Shown here: one piece after another, positions 52,595-63,100 of the stretch | Position numbering within the stretch: position 1 is the stretch's first letter | Layout of the letters: the number at the start of each line of letters is the position of its first letter | Source: Hyphomicrobiales bacterium | GTDB lineage: Bacteria > Pseudomonadota > Alphaproteobacteria > Rhizobiales > JAJFHC01 | Direction of reading: 5' to 3' | Length of the DNA stretch: 64,000 bases | Assembly (NCBI GenBank): GCA_021775835.1 | Contig: JAJFHC010000095.1 | Span: 25,375-89,374 of the forward strand | Notes under the pieces: generated by a model | What the model was told of the DNA's origin: nothing | Database searches by the model: none | Seen by the model: only the letters and a program-made list of their open reading frames with translations | Program-made: the position numbers and the translations under genes

Positions 52595-54109
52595 TTGTCG
52601 ATCCGGTCCAGAATCAATGCTGTATACGCAAGGAGGGCGCTTGTCATAGCGGCTCTCATGATCTTTGCGTGTGCCGAACTGAATGTGGTGTCTGCACAGC
52701 AACAGCTGGAGGCAGACGATGACGACGATGTCCTCGGCGCGGCACCCCAAGTCTTGCGCGGGAGGGTCGACGAAAACGGTTTGCCCGACTTCAACGAAGA
52801 CCAGGCTGCAGATCAGGCCGATACTGGCACCGACGATCCCCGGACAGTGACCACACGTTTGGGAGATGTCGTTCGTCGGCGCGCGGCGGACAACACGATC
52901 GATGGACCCGGAGATCCCAACCTTGCAAATCGTCCGGGGCGCGACGCCGCCGTGCAGGCCGATAATGCAGTTTCCGCCTATGACCCGCTGGGCATCAGGA
53001 TCGGATCCTTTCTCGCTTATCCAGCAGTGGAAACCGGCATCGAGTATACCGACAACGTTGCGCTCGCCGACAGCGGGCGCCGGGACGATGTGGGCTATAC
53101 GATAGCGCCGGAGCTTCGTCTTGAATCGAACTGGTCTCGGCATGCCGTGACGCTGCAGGCTTCGAGCAGCCACGTGATTTACGATGAAAACAGCTCGGAA
53201 GATACCGACGACGTCGAAATTCGTGCGACCGGGCGGATTGACGTCACACGTGACACAAGAGTGGACCTTGAAGCCGGCTTCACATTCGGCCAGGAAAGCC
53301 GCGGTACTGCCGAAGACGATGCCTCGGCGGAAGTTCAGCCCGACGAGACCGTTTACAGCGCAAGCGCCGGTCTGACCCAGCGCTTTAACCGGATGATCGC
53401 CACCATTCGCACGAACCTTGAACTGTTCGAGTTTGGCGATGCCCAACTCACGGGTGGTGGTACCCAGAGCAACGATGACCGGGATTACACTGAAGTCGCC
53501 GGGAGTTTGCGCGTGGGATATGAATGGACCCCTGCGGTTCAACCTTTTGTCGAAGGTGCATATTCCATACGCCGGCACGATCAGAAGACAGACGACAACG
53601 GATTTCGCAGAAATTCTGACGGTTACACGGTCGTTGGCGGGGTCGCGATTGATCTTGGCCCAATCCTCAGAGGCGAAGTGTCGGGCGGGTACGCCGAACG
53701 ACAACCCGATGACAACGATTTGAAGGATGCATCGGCGCTGATTGCGAACGCCTCACTGACATGGGCACCCACTCCCTTGACCACGGTCACGGCGGCTGTA
53801 GGAACCTCGGTCGACGAGACCACTGTTGCAGGCGCTTCGGCTGCCATTTCGCGAACGGCGGAGCTTGATGTGGCCCACGCCCTGCTTGAAAACCTGACAC
53901 TCAACGCAGGCGCCGAATTTGGTTACACGAAATACAAAGGTGCTGGAATTACCGAGGAAAGTTATAGCCTCAATGCTGGTATGGACTACCTGGTCAACCG
54001 GAATCTGGTTGTTCGTGCGGGCTACACCTACGATATATTCGACTCGAACCAGGCCGGGAGTGACTATACCGCCAACACCTTCAGAATTGGCGTCCGCCTG
54101 CAGCAATGA
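52595..54109 (+). CDS. Outer-membrane beta-barrel protein (BBP2-like)
   Basis: This protein has a signal peptide, a very acidic N-terminal linker (LEADDDDDVLGAAPQ, then about 100 polar residues) and a barrel (about 140-504) of alternating strands such as YPAVETGIEYTDNVALADSG and ELRLESNWSRHAVTLQASSS. The pattern fits the outer-membrane beta-barrel family (PF10082) found in exopolysaccharide loci. I chose the TTG at 52595 because it gives a good signal sequence (SIRSRINAVYARRALVIAAL, cleavage near NVVSAQ), with GGGG upstream. The frame is open from 52529 and ATG 52658 is another option, so the start is uncertain. Confidence 0.75.
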   Translation: MSIRSRINAVYARRALVIAALMIFACAELNVVSAQQQLEADDDDDVLGAAPQVLRGRVDENGLPDFNEDQAADQADTGTDDPRTVTTRLGDVVRRRAADNTIDGPGDPNLANRPGRDAAVQADNAVSAYDPLGIRIGSFLAYPAVETGIEYTDNVALADSGRRDDVGYTIAPELRLESNWSRHAVTLQASSSHVIYDENSSEDTDDVEIRATGRIDVTRDTRVDLEAGFTFGQESRGTAEDDASAEVQPDETVYSASAGLTQRFNRMIATIRTNLELFEFGDAQLTGGGTQSNDDRDYTEVAGSLRVGYEWTPAVQPFVEGAYSIRRHDQKTDDNGFRRNSDGYTVVGGVAIDLGPILRGEVSGGYAERQPDDNDLKDASALIANASLTWAPTPLTTVTAAVGTSVDETTVAGASAAISRTAELDVAHALLENLTLNAGAEFGYTKYKGAGITEESYSLNAGMDYLVNRNLVVRAGYTYDIFDSNQAGSDYTANTFRIGVRLQQ

Positions 54110-54127
54110 CGTGTTGCGTGGGCGAGG

Positions 54128-55006
54128 TCAGTTGTCTGCCATGAGCTCCTGAATGGCATCTCTGGCCTGAGCTCCAATGTCATCCCTTGCTAGAGCAAAG
54201 GCAATGTTTGCCGACAGAAATCCGATCTTGTCGCCACAATCGTACGTCTTGCCTTCAAAGCGCACGGCGGTGAACGGCTGGTCTTCCATGAGTCGGATCA
54301 TGGCATCGGTCAACTGTATCTCGTTACCTGAACCCCGTTCCTGGGATTCAAGCAGCTCGAAGATGTCCGGCTGCAGAATGTAGCGTCCGGAAATCATGAG
54401 ATTTGACGGTGCGGTTCCCTGAGCAGGCTTTTCTACCATCTGGGTTATCGGAAAGGCATTGTCTTCAGCGTCAGCGATTCCAACAATACCGTAGCGATGT
54501 GTTTGGTCGTGTGGAACCTCCTCGACCGCCAGGACGTTGCCGCCGTGCTGTTCGTAGGCAGGCATCATCTGTGCAAGGCAGCTGACCTTGCTGTGTACAA
54601 GCATGTCCGGCAACAACAGAGCGAACGGTTCGTTGCCGACCAGTTCACGGGCGCACCACACGGCGTGTCCCAGTCCAAGAGGTTGCTGTTGGCGTGTGAA
54701 ACTGGTTTGTCCGGCTCCTGGAAGATCGCTGTCGAGCAAGGCAAGTTCGAAGGTCTTGCCACGTTCGCGCAGAGTAGCCTCAAGCTCGAACTGCTTGTCG
54801 AAATGATCTTCAATCACACCTTTGTTTCTGCCGGTGACGAAGATGAAGTGATCGATGCCAGCGGCCCGCGCCTCGTCCACGGCCAGTTGTATGACCGGCC
54901 GGTCGACGATTGTGAGCATTTCCTTTGGCACCGCCTTGGTCGCCGGGAGAAAGCGTGTTCCGAGTCCAGCCACAGGGAAAACAGCTTTCTTGATCTTGTT
55001 CGTCAT
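54128..55006 (-). CDS. galU: UTP--glucose-1-phosphate uridylyltransferase
   Basis: This 292-residue enzyme makes UDP-glucose. It has the nucleotide-binding motif PVAGLGTRFLPATKAVPKEM (PVAGLGTRFLPATK is the core), IQLAVDEARAAGIDHFIFVT, FALLLPDMLV and VEKPAQGTAPSNLMISGRYI. ATG 55006 is preferred because MTNKIKKAVFPVAG matches the family start and GGAG lies eight bases upstream; a longer frame to 55063 is unlikely. It is divergent from galE, sharing a 114-bp promoter region, and supplies that enzyme's substrate. Confidence 0.95.
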   Translation of the reverse strand: MTNKIKKAVFPVAGLGTRFLPATKAVPKEMLTIVDRPVIQLAVDEARAAGIDHFIFVTGRNKGVIEDHFDKQFELEATLRERGKTFELALLDSDLPGAGQTSFTRQQQPLGLGHAVWCARELVGNEPFALLLPDMLVHSKVSCLAQMMPAYEQHGGNVLAVEEVPHDQTHRYGIVGIADAEDNAFPITQMVEKPAQGTAPSNLMISGRYILQPDIFELLESQERGSGNEIQLTDAMIRLMEDQPFTAVRFEGKTYDCGDKIGFLSANIAFALARDDIGAQARDAIQELMADN

Positions 55007-55120
55007 GCACAATGCTCCAACGGGAAAATGAAATTCTTGATATTGGTTACCAGACTTCAACACTTAGCATTTAATTTTGTGCATTCGGTTAATGGCTGGG
55101 TACTCGGAGGACTATCAATC

Positions 55121-56113
55121 ATGAGCATTTTGGTGACCGGTGGGGCGGGCTACATAGGCAGCCACATGGCGGCGGAACTCATCGATGCGGGCGAGAAGGT
55201 TGTGGTGGTTGATAACCTCTCAACAGGTTTTCGCTGGGCTGTTCCTCCGACGGCTACATTCATCCAGGGAGACGCCGGGGATGTGGATCTGATTCATTCG
55301 ACGATCCTGGAGCACGGTGTTGACGCCATCATCCACTTTGCTGGATCAATCGTCGTGCCGGATTCCGTGGTCGATCCTCTCGGTTACTACTTCAACAACA
55401 CCGTCAAATCCCGCGCGCTGATCGAGGCGGCTGTCGAAACCGGAGTGAAGTCCTTCATCTTCTCGTCGACAGCGGCGGTTTACGGCATTCCGAAGAACAA
55501 TCCGGTTACCGAGGACGACGAGACCAGGCCGATATCACCTTACGGCACCTCCAAGCTCATGACGGAGTGGATGCTTCGCGATGCGTCTCACGCCCACGAA
55601 CTGGAGTATGTGGTGTTGCGTTATTTCAATGTGGCCGGAGCCGATCCCAAGGGCAGGACTGGCCAATCGACACCTCGAGCGACACACCTTATCAAGGTGG
55701 CGTCCCAGGTAGCCCTGGGTGATAGAACCCACCTGGACGTATACGGCCAAGACTACGATACAGCAGACGGGACATGCATTCGCGATTACATACACGTCAC
55801 GGATCTGGCGAGAGCCCACTTGAATGCACTTTGGTATCTCAGAGAAGGCGGAGCCAGCGAGACTTTCAATTGCGGTTATGGTCAGGGAGCATCAGTGCTT
55901 GACGTAATTGCGTCGATGGAACGCGCGATCGGACACAAAATCGATGCCAGAAATGCCCCCCGCCGGGCGGGGGATCCACCGGCCCTTGTGGCTGGGGCAA
56001 ATCGCATTCGCCAGGTGCTGGGATGGGAACCACTCCACAATGATCTTAACGGCATCGTCGAAGGCGCTCTGTCGTGGGAGCGGCAACTGAAGCAGCGCCA
56101 TAACGCGGCGTAA
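55121..56113 (+). CDS. galE: UDP-glucose 4-epimerase
   Basis: This 330-residue extended SDR interconverts UDP-glucose and UDP-galactose. It starts MSILVTGGAGYIGSHMA (NAD-binding), and has IHFAGSIVVPDSVVDPLGYY, an active site with SSTAAVYGIP and YGTSKLMTEWML (the YxxxK pair), and RYFNVAGADPKGRTGQ. The start is ATG 55121, with GGAGG ten bases upstream; the long open frame to 54497 runs across galU and is not coding. It provides UDP-galactose for LPS or exopolysaccharide. Confidence 0.95.
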   Translation: MSILVTGGAGYIGSHMAAELIDAGEKVVVVDNLSTGFRWAVPPTATFIQGDAGDVDLIHSTILEHGVDAIIHFAGSIVVPDSVVDPLGYYFNNTVKSRALIEAAVETGVKSFIFSSTAAVYGIPKNNPVTEDDETRPISPYGTSKLMTEWMLRDASHAHELEYVVLRYFNVAGADPKGRTGQSTPRATHLIKVASQVALGDRTHLDVYGQDYDTADGTCIRDYIHVTDLARAHLNALWYLREGGASETFNCGYGQGASVLDVIASMERAIGHKIDARNAPRRAGDPPALVAGANRIRQVLGWEPLHNDLNGIVEGALSWERQLKQRHNAA

Positions 56114-56244
56114 CACGGAGTCGGCCCAGGCGGCGTTGGCATAGGCGGTACTCGTATTTCCTGGAACTGTCCAAGATTCAATTTTCCTGATAATAAGGCG
56201 AATCGCTGCCGTGGAATGGTGGCGCGTCGACAATCATCGGGAAT

Positions 56245-57492
56245 ATGCATATGAAGCGGTTTTCCTGGGTATGCGGGCTCTTCGCCGGGGCCTTCCTTTT
56301 CATGACGATGTTCGGGGCCACTCTTGTCAGTGTCCCCAATACCACCGACGCGGCAACGAAGGCCTCGCCTGCGTTTCAACGTTGGGTTAAGAAATTTCGC
56401 AAACGGGCCAGACGCTCGGGTGTTTCCTACAGGACATTCGACAGGGCGTTTCGCGGAGTCAAACCCAATCCGGACGTGATAAAGGCGGCAAACAACCAGC
56501 CGGAATTCGCCAGGCCTGTGTGGAAATACCTCGAGACCGCGGTCTCCGACGTTCGCGTCGAAAAGGGTCGCCTCAAGTATTCCGAATGGAAAAAGACCCT
56601 TGCCAAACTGCAGAAACGATATGGGGTCGACAAGTACATCATTCTTGCGATCTGGGGAATGGAATCCAGTTTCGGGTCATACAAGGGTGATCACAACGTC
56701 ATCGAAGCGCTGGCGACCCTCGCGTACAGGGGGCGGCGAAAAAAATTCGGACGGCAGCAACTCCTGGCCGCATTGAAAATTCTCCAACGCGGAGACATTC
56801 CACCAGCCCAGATGATGGGGTCGTGGGCCGGAGCAATGGGTCACACTCAATTTATTCCGACGACCTACAACGGTTACGCCGTCGACTACAACGGTGATGG
56901 ACGCAGGGATATCTGGAACACGATTTCCGACGCGCTTGCGTCCACTGGAAACTATCTGAAGAAATCCGGCTGGAGACGCGGTGAGCCGTGGGGGCATGAA
57001 GTGGTGCTGCCAAAAGGATTCAAGTATTCCCTGGCGTCGAAATCCAAGCGCAAGCCCCTTGCCGAGTGGGTAGCCCTGGGTGTCAAACGGGTTGACGGGA
57101 AGAAGTTCAACTCCTGGTCGCGTTCAAGTTCGATCGTATTGCCGGCGGGTGCCAAAGGACCGGCGTTTATTATCTTCAAGAACTTCCGGGCAATTTTGCG
57201 TTACAACAATTCTGTCGCCTATGCGCTTGCGGTGAGCAAGTTGGCAGATCGCTTGCGTGGGCGTGGCGGTGTGGTTGGAAAGTGGCCCCAGAACGATCGC
57301 CCCCTGACAAAGGGGCAGAAAAGGGAACTCCAGAAACTCCTGGTGCGACGGGGGTATTACCGGGGCCGCATAGACGGCCGGATCGGTAACGGCACGGCCG
57401 CGGCCATCCGGAAGTACCAGCGGCGGATCGGTGTGGTGGCAGACGGTTATCCTGGGGAAAAACTCCTGGGACGCTTGAGGCGGGGAAGTTGA
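56245..57492 (+). CDS. Lytic murein transglycosylase, MltB type, with peptidoglycan-binding domain
   Basis: This 415-residue exported enzyme cleaves the glycan chain of peptidoglycan. It has an N-terminal signal (about 1-40), an SLT_3/MltB domain (about 45-330) with IWGMESSFGSYKG (catalytic E140), GSWAGAMGHTQFIPTTY and NGDGRRDIWNTISDALAST, and a C-terminal peptidoglycan-binding domain (about 350-412: YYRGRIDGRIGNGTAAAIRK, then YQRRIGVVADGYPGEKLLG). It lies 131 bp after galE on the same strand. ATG 56251 is an alternative start. Confidence 0.92.
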   Translation: MHMKRFSWVCGLFAGAFLFMTMFGATLVSVPNTTDAATKASPAFQRWVKKFRKRARRSGVSYRTFDRAFRGVKPNPDVIKAANNQPEFARPVWKYLETAVSDVRVEKGRLKYSEWKKTLAKLQKRYGVDKYIILAIWGMESSFGSYKGDHNVIEALATLAYRGRRKKFGRQQLLAALKILQRGDIPPAQMMGSWAGAMGHTQFIPTTYNGYAVDYNGDGRRDIWNTISDALASTGNYLKKSGWRRGEPWGHEVVLPKGFKYSLASKSKRKPLAEWVALGVKRVDGKKFNSWSRSSSIVLPAGAKGPAFIIFKNFRAILRYNNSVAYALAVSKLADRLRGRGGVVGKWPQNDRPLTKGQKRELQKLLVRRGYYRGRIDGRIGNGTAAAIRKYQRRIGVVADGYPGEKLLGRLRRGS

Positions 57493-57583
57493 CCGGTTCG
57501 ACACAGGAACGACAGTTTTGTCGACAACTATGACATGCTGCCACATTGGGAAGTCACTTGATGAGTGTTTGCGTTGGAGTACG

Positions 57584-58666
57584 ATGGTGAAGAAAATTAT
57601 TGATATCCTGCGGTTTCTCCCGGTTATTCTGGCGCTGACGATCTGGTCGGGTTTGCCGGCGGCGAACGCTCAGGCCATCAGCGAGGACCCTGCCGTTGCT
57701 TTGCAACCTGACGGTGCGGCACCGGCTCAGGCCCGTTCGGGTCGAAAGATCAATGTGTACGTGTTCGGCGATTCCCTCGCGAATGATCTTTGGAGAGGGC
57801 TGAAACAGGCTTTTAAGCGGGATCCAAGTGTCTCACTGATCAAGAAATCACGCTCGTCCACCGGGTTCGTGCGCACGGACTACTATGACTGGCCCGCGGA
57901 ACTGGAAAAGATCCTGGAAAGCGAACCCATGGACATGGCACTTGTCTTGATCGGTGCTGGCGATCGGCAGCGCATGAGAAAGTCCGATGGGCGACACAGG
58001 TTTGGAACACCGGAATTCCGCGAGATCTACGCCGGTCGGGTGGATACTTTCATGCAGCAAATGGTGCAGCGGCGCATCCCGGTTTACTGGCTTGGCCTGC
58101 CCATCGTCAAAGGGCCAAACTATCGTGCGGCGCTGACGGAACTCAACGATCTCTACAAGCAAAGAGCGGAAGCGAACGGTGTAACTTTCATTCCCACATG
58201 GGATCACTTTGCCAAGGCAGGCGGAAAGTGGACGTCCTATGGCAAGAACATCGCCGGTACGGTGCAGAGGCTGCGCAAGAACGACGGTTTGCACTTCACA
58301 CCTGCAGGCCGCCGGATTCTGGCAACGTTCGTCGAACAGCCAATTCGCGACTTCCTGGCATCCGGCCCGGTTTATGAGGGCGAGAGCGTCATCGCCGCTC
58401 CCACGATTGGCGATGCTCTCGATGCCGACGGTTCGCAAACGGGGATAGGGAACAACGGTGATCCCCTGCAGGAAGTCGTATTCGATATCGGTGCGGAACG
58501 ATCTGATGCGTCGTTGCGCAAGATTCTCACAGAAGTGGACGCAAAAGCCGACGCGAAACGAAAAGCTGACTTCAGATCTTCGTCACCGGCCTACAAAGTC
58601 CTCACCCTGGGTCATGCGGTGGAACCGAAGCCCGGTCGCGGTGACGATTTCACGTGGAGCGAATGA
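57584..58666 (+). CDS. SGNH/GDSL-hydrolase (DUF459-type), exported
   Basis: This 360-residue protein has a signal peptide (MVKKIIDILRFLPVILALTI, cleavage near AANAQ) and an SGNH hydrolase domain (about 60-270): VYVFGDSLANDLW with the nucleophile Ser, VLIGAGDRQRMR in place of the GxND block, and DGLHFTPAGRRIL with the catalytic Asp and His. Related proteins are found beside acyltransferase or peptidoglycan genes and may remove O-acetyl groups. A polar tail of about 90 residues follows the domain. It lies 92 bp after the transglycosylase gene and converges with gltD. Confidence 0.85.
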   Translation: MVKKIIDILRFLPVILALTIWSGLPAANAQAISEDPAVALQPDGAAPAQARSGRKINVYVFGDSLANDLWRGLKQAFKRDPSVSLIKKSRSSTGFVRTDYYDWPAELEKILESEPMDMALVLIGAGDRQRMRKSDGRHRFGTPEFREIYAGRVDTFMQQMVQRRIPVYWLGLPIVKGPNYRAALTELNDLYKQRAEANGVTFIPTWDHFAKAGGKWTSYGKNIAGTVQRLRKNDGLHFTPAGRRILATFVEQPIRDFLASGPVYEGESVIAAPTIGDALDADGSQTGIGNNGDPLQEVVFDIGAERSDASLRKILTEVDAKADAKRKADFRSSSPAYKVLTLGHAVEPKPGRGDDFTWSE

Positions 58667-58680
58667 CCTTGTGCGGTGGT

Positions 58681-60099
58681 CTACCTCGGTAGCCGCGTGT
58701 CTCCCATCAGGAAACGGTCGATAGCCTGAGCCGCCTGCCGGCCTTCGCGGATAGCCCACACCACGAGCGACTGGCCGCGCCGCATGTCGCCTGCGGCAAA
58801 AACCTTGCCCCGGGTCGTGTGATAGTCGTCGGTGTTTGCGGCGACATTGCCGCGCGGATCGAGATCGATTCCAAGCTCCTGGACCATTCCCTCGTGGACG
58901 GGGTGAACGAACCCCATGGCAAGCAGAACCAAATCGGCCTGCAATTCGAACTCAGTACCTGGAACCTGCTGGATGTTTTCATCGACTTGAATGCAATGGA
59001 GCTTGGTCACGCGGCCTGCCTCGCCGCTCAGTCCGGTTGTCATGACGCTCCAGTCGCGCTTGGCGCCTTCTGCCTGGCTTGACGATGTGCGAAATTTCAA
59101 TGGCCAGTCCGGCCACGTCAGGGCTTTATTCTCCTGTTTCGGGGGCACCGGCATGATTTCAAGCTGGGTTACGGACAGGGCGCCCTGTCGGAATGACGTG
59201 CCGATGCAATCGGAGCCTGTGTCACCGCCGCCGATGACGATGACGTGTTTGCCGCCGGCGACGATCGGCTGAACATCTCCTATCGGTTCCCCGCCGACCC
59301 GCCGGTTCTGCTGGGGCAGAAACTCCATGGCAAAATGGACGCCGTCCAGATCCCGGCCATCAACAGGCAGATCACGTGATTTCTCGGATCCACCGGTTAG
59401 CAGCATCGCATCGAAATTCTGCTCGATATCGCTCGCGGTACGATCGACTCCCACATGGACGTCATAGTGGAATGTCACGCCTTCGGCCTGCATCTGCTGG
59501 GCCCTGAGATCGATCAGGTGCTTTTCCATCTTGAAGTCGGGAATTCCGTATCGGAGAAGGCCGCCGGGTTTTGCGTTCTTTTCGAAGACGTGGACATCGT
59601 GACCGACACGGGCGAGTTGCTGTGCCGCAGCGAGGCCCGCCGGTCCAGAACCTACGATCGCAACTTTCCTGCCTGTATTCGATGCCGGTATTTCCGGGCC
59701 GATCCAGCCTTCCGACCAGGCCCTGTCGACAATGGCGCATTCGATGGTTTTGATGGTGACCGGTTTTTCCTCGATGTTGAGGGTACAGGCTGCCTCACAG
59801 GGGGCAGGGCAGACACGGCCTGTGAACTCCGGGAAATTGTTGGTCGAATGGAGATTGCGGGAGGCTTCCTCCCAATCCTGGCGGTAGACCAGATCGTTCC
59901 AGTCGGGAATCTGATTGTTGACCGGGCAACCGGTGTGGCAATAGGGAATGCCACAATCCATGCACCGCGCGGCCTGGCGTTCGACGTCTCTTTCCTCAAG
60001 AGGGATCAGAAACTCACGAAAATGGCGGATGCGGTCGCCGGCGGGACGATAGTTGCGGTCCTGCCGGTCGATCTCCATAAATCCGGTGATCTTGCCCAT
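58681..60099 (-). CDS. gltD: Glutamate synthase (NADPH) small subunit
   Basis: This 472-residue subunit passes electrons from NADPH to GltB. It has the N-terminal 4Fe-4S region [20 protein letters not shown], an FAD motif [16 protein letters not shown], an NADPH motif [16 protein letters not shown] and the second FAD segment [20 protein letters not shown]. Length is normal. It starts three bases after gltB stops, with GGGGAGG in the overlap region, so the two are co-transcribed and coupled. Confidence 0.96.
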   Translation of the reverse strand: MGKITGFMEIDRQDRNYRPAGDRIRHFREFLIPLEERDVERQAARCMDCGIPYCHTGCPVNNQIPDWNDLVYRQDWEEASRNLHSTNNFPEFTGRVCPAPCEAACTLNIEEKPVTIKTIECAIVDRAWSEGWIGPEIPASNTGRKVAIVGSGPAGLAAAQQLARVGHDVHVFEKNAKPGGLLRYGIPDFKMEKHLIDLRAQQMQAEGVTFHYDVHVGVDRTASDIEQNFDAMLLTGGSEKSRDLPVDGRDLDGVHFAMEFLPQQNRRVGGEPIGDVQPIVAGGKHVIVIGGGDTGSDCIGTSFRQGALSVTQLEIMPVPPKQENKALTWPDWPLKFRTSSSQAEGAKRDWSVMTTGLSGEAGRVTKLHCIQVDENIQQVPGTEFELQADLVLLAMGFVHPVHEGMVQELGIDLDPRGNVAANTDDYHTTRGKVFAAGDMRRGQSLVVWAIREGRQAAQAIDRFLMGDTRLPR

Positions 60100-60102
60100 G
60101 GT

Positions 60103-63100
60103 CTAGTTTCCTCCCCTGAGGCCAATCGTCATGTCGCCAGTCGGCTGTGCCTGTTCAATCTCGCGCAGCGCTCGGCGATACTCGACCGGCATGACCTTGA
60201 CGAATTTCGGCAGGTACGTGTCCCAATCAGCCAGAATTGCCCTGGCGCGGCCCGACGCCGTATACCGAACGTGATTTTCAATAAGTTGATGCAGGCGTTC
60301 AGCGTCATAACGGGTCATGTCGCCGTCGACGTCAACAAGGCCATGGCTTTCGAGATCGCCACCCTGATGGCCCATGCGTTCAAGGGTCTCGTCTTCATCT
60401 GTTATCGGTTCGAGATCGACCATCGACAGATTACAGCGTTGCTCGAAGTCACCGGCTTCATCCAAAACGTAGGCAATGCCGCCGCTCATGCCGGCGGCAA
60501 AATTCCGCCCGGTAGGCCCAATCACGACGACGATGCCGCCGGTCATGTATTCGCAGCCGTGGTCGCCGGTTCCTTCAACAATCGCGATTGCGCCGGAGTT
60601 GCGAACCGCAAAGCGCTCTCCGGCGACGCCGCGAAAGTAACACTCGCCGGTTATTGCGCCATAGAGAACTGTGTTGCCGACGATGATGCTGTTTTCCGGC
60701 ACGATGCTGGTGTCCTCGGGAGGGCGGACAACCACGCGTCCACCCGAAAGACCCTTGGCCACATAATCGTTGGCTTCTCCGATCAGATCGAGCGTGATTC
60801 CGTGAGCCAGGAATGCCCCAAAACTCTGGCCGGCAGTGCCTTTCAGAGTTACGGAAATCATGTCTTCGGGCATGCCGGCATGACCATATCTCCTGGCGAC
60901 TTCGCCTGAGAGCATGGCGCCGGTCGTACGGTCGGTGTTTCCGATATCCGACTCCAGTTTGACCGGTGTGCGTGACTCCAGCGCGGGCTGTGCCTGGGTA
61001 ATCAGCTTGCGGTCCAGGATGTCGTCTATCAGATGGTGCTGGGGTTGCACCCTGCTCCTGGCGATTTCGGGGCCGACATCGGGTTTGTAAAAGATTTTCG
61101 AGAAATCCAGACCTTGTGCCTTCCAGTGGCTGACGGCCTTTTCCTTGTTCAGATAGTCCGTTTGACCAATCATCTCGTCGAATGCCCGGACTCCCATTTC
61201 CGCCATGTGTTCGCGCACTTCCTTGGCAACGAAGAAGAAGTAGTTGACCACGTGCTCCGGCAATCCCTGAAACTTGGCGCGCAGTTCAGGATCCTGGGTC
61301 GCAACGCCGACCGGGCAGGTGTTGAGGTGGCACTTGCGCATCATTATGCAACCGGCGGCGATTAGCGGGGCGGTTGCAAAGCCCATTTCGTCGGCACCCA
61401 ACAGGGCGCCGATTATGACGTCGCGGCCGGTTCTCAGACCGCCATCGACCTGAACCGAGATCCGCCCCCGCAGGTTGTTGAGCACGAGCGTTTGCTGGGT
61501 TTCGGCAAGGCCAACTTCCCATGGACTGCCGGCATGTTTTATAGACGTCAACGGACTGGCGCCCGTGCCGCCCTCAAAGCCTGAAATGGTGACATGGTCT
61601 GCACGCGCCTTGGCCACGCCTGCCGCCACTGTGCCGACTCCGACTTCCGACACGAGCTTGACGGAAATGTCAGCGGCACTGTTGACGTTCTTGAGGTCGA
61701 AGATGAGTTGTGCCAGATCCTCGATCGAATAGATATCGTGATGGGGCGGTGGCGAGATCAGCCCGACGCCCGGGGTTGAATGCCTGACCTTGGCGATGAC
61801 GGCGTCGACCTTGTGCCCGGGAAGCTGTCCACCTTCGCCGGGCTTGGCACCCTGCGCCATCTTGATCTGGATCATGTCCGCGTTGACGAGGTATTCGGCG
61901 GTTACACCAAATCGCCCTGACGCCACCTGCTTGATGGCGGACCGCATGGAGTCGCCGGACGGCAAGGGTTTGAAACGATCGGTCTCTTCGCCACCCTCTC
62001 CCGTGTTCGACTTGCCGCCGATGCGGTTCATGGCAATGGCCAGTGTGGTGTGAGCCTCCCGGCTGATCGAACCGAACGACATGGCGCCGGTGGAGAACCG
62101 CTTGACGATTTCGCTTGCCGGTTCAACTTCGTCCAGAGGTATCGGGGTTCGGTTCATCTCTTCTGCACTGTGTATTTCGAATAGGCCGCGCAGGGTCATC
62201 AGTTCTTCGCTCTGATCGTTGATCTGTTTTGCAAAGGAACGATACTTGTCGAGGCTGTTACCGCGCACGGCATGCTGAAGGTCGGCCACAGAGGTCGGCG
62301 ACCACATGTGTTTTTCACCGCGAATGCGGAAGGCGTACTCACCGCCGACGTCGAGGGCCGACTGGTATATCGGGGCGTCGCCGAAGGCCGCCCGGTGACG
62401 CTGAACGGTTTCACGAGCGATCTCGTCGAGGCCGACGCCTTCGATCTGGGTATTGGTGCCGTAGAAATACTCGTCGACAAAGCTGCTTTTCAATCCGACA
62501 GCATCGAAAATCTGGGCGCCGCAATAGGACTGGAAGGTGGAGATACCCATCTTCGACATGACCTTGAGCATGCCCTTGTTGACGGCCTTGATGTAGCGCT
62601 TGAAGATCTTTTCCGGTGTCAGGTTTTCGTCGAGACGCGGCAACATGTCTTCCAGTGTCTCGAAGGCCAGGTAGGGGTTGATGGCTTCTGCGCCGTAGCC
62701 GGCCAGTGTGCAGAACTGATGGATTTCGCGGGCCTCGCCGGTTTCCACAACGATGCCGACCGACGTGCGCAAGCCCTTCCGGATCAAGTGATGATGAACG
62801 GCGGACGTGGCCAGGAGCGAGGGAATGGCAATGCGGTCGGCTGTAACCAGACGGTCTGAGAGGATAATGATGTTGTAGCCGTCGATAACGGCTTTTTCGG
62901 CTCTTTCGCACAGCTGGTCGAGGGCGGGCTTCATGCCGTCCGCACCCTTGTCGACAAAGTACGTCATGTCGAGTGTCGTGGTGCGGAAGTGGTTGTCGGC
63001 GATGTCGCCGATTGTACGGATTTTCTCCAGGTCAGCATTCTTCAGGATCGGTTGCTTGACTTCCAGGCGCTTGAGTTCCGACGTGCCCTGCAGATCGAGC

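Noticed and set aside
54497..55120. N-terminal extension of the galE frame
   Set aside because: It runs antisense through galU, and MSILVTGGAGYIGSH at 55121 with GGAGG upstream is the true start.
57518..57527. TTGTCGACAA palindrome before the SGNH hydrolase gene
   Set aside because: A single 10-bp palindrome without a repeated partner or promoter context is too weak to call.
59455..60909. 484-codon plus-strand open frame across gltD and gltB
   Set aside because: It spans the junction of two certain genes on the other strand, so it is a frame shadow.
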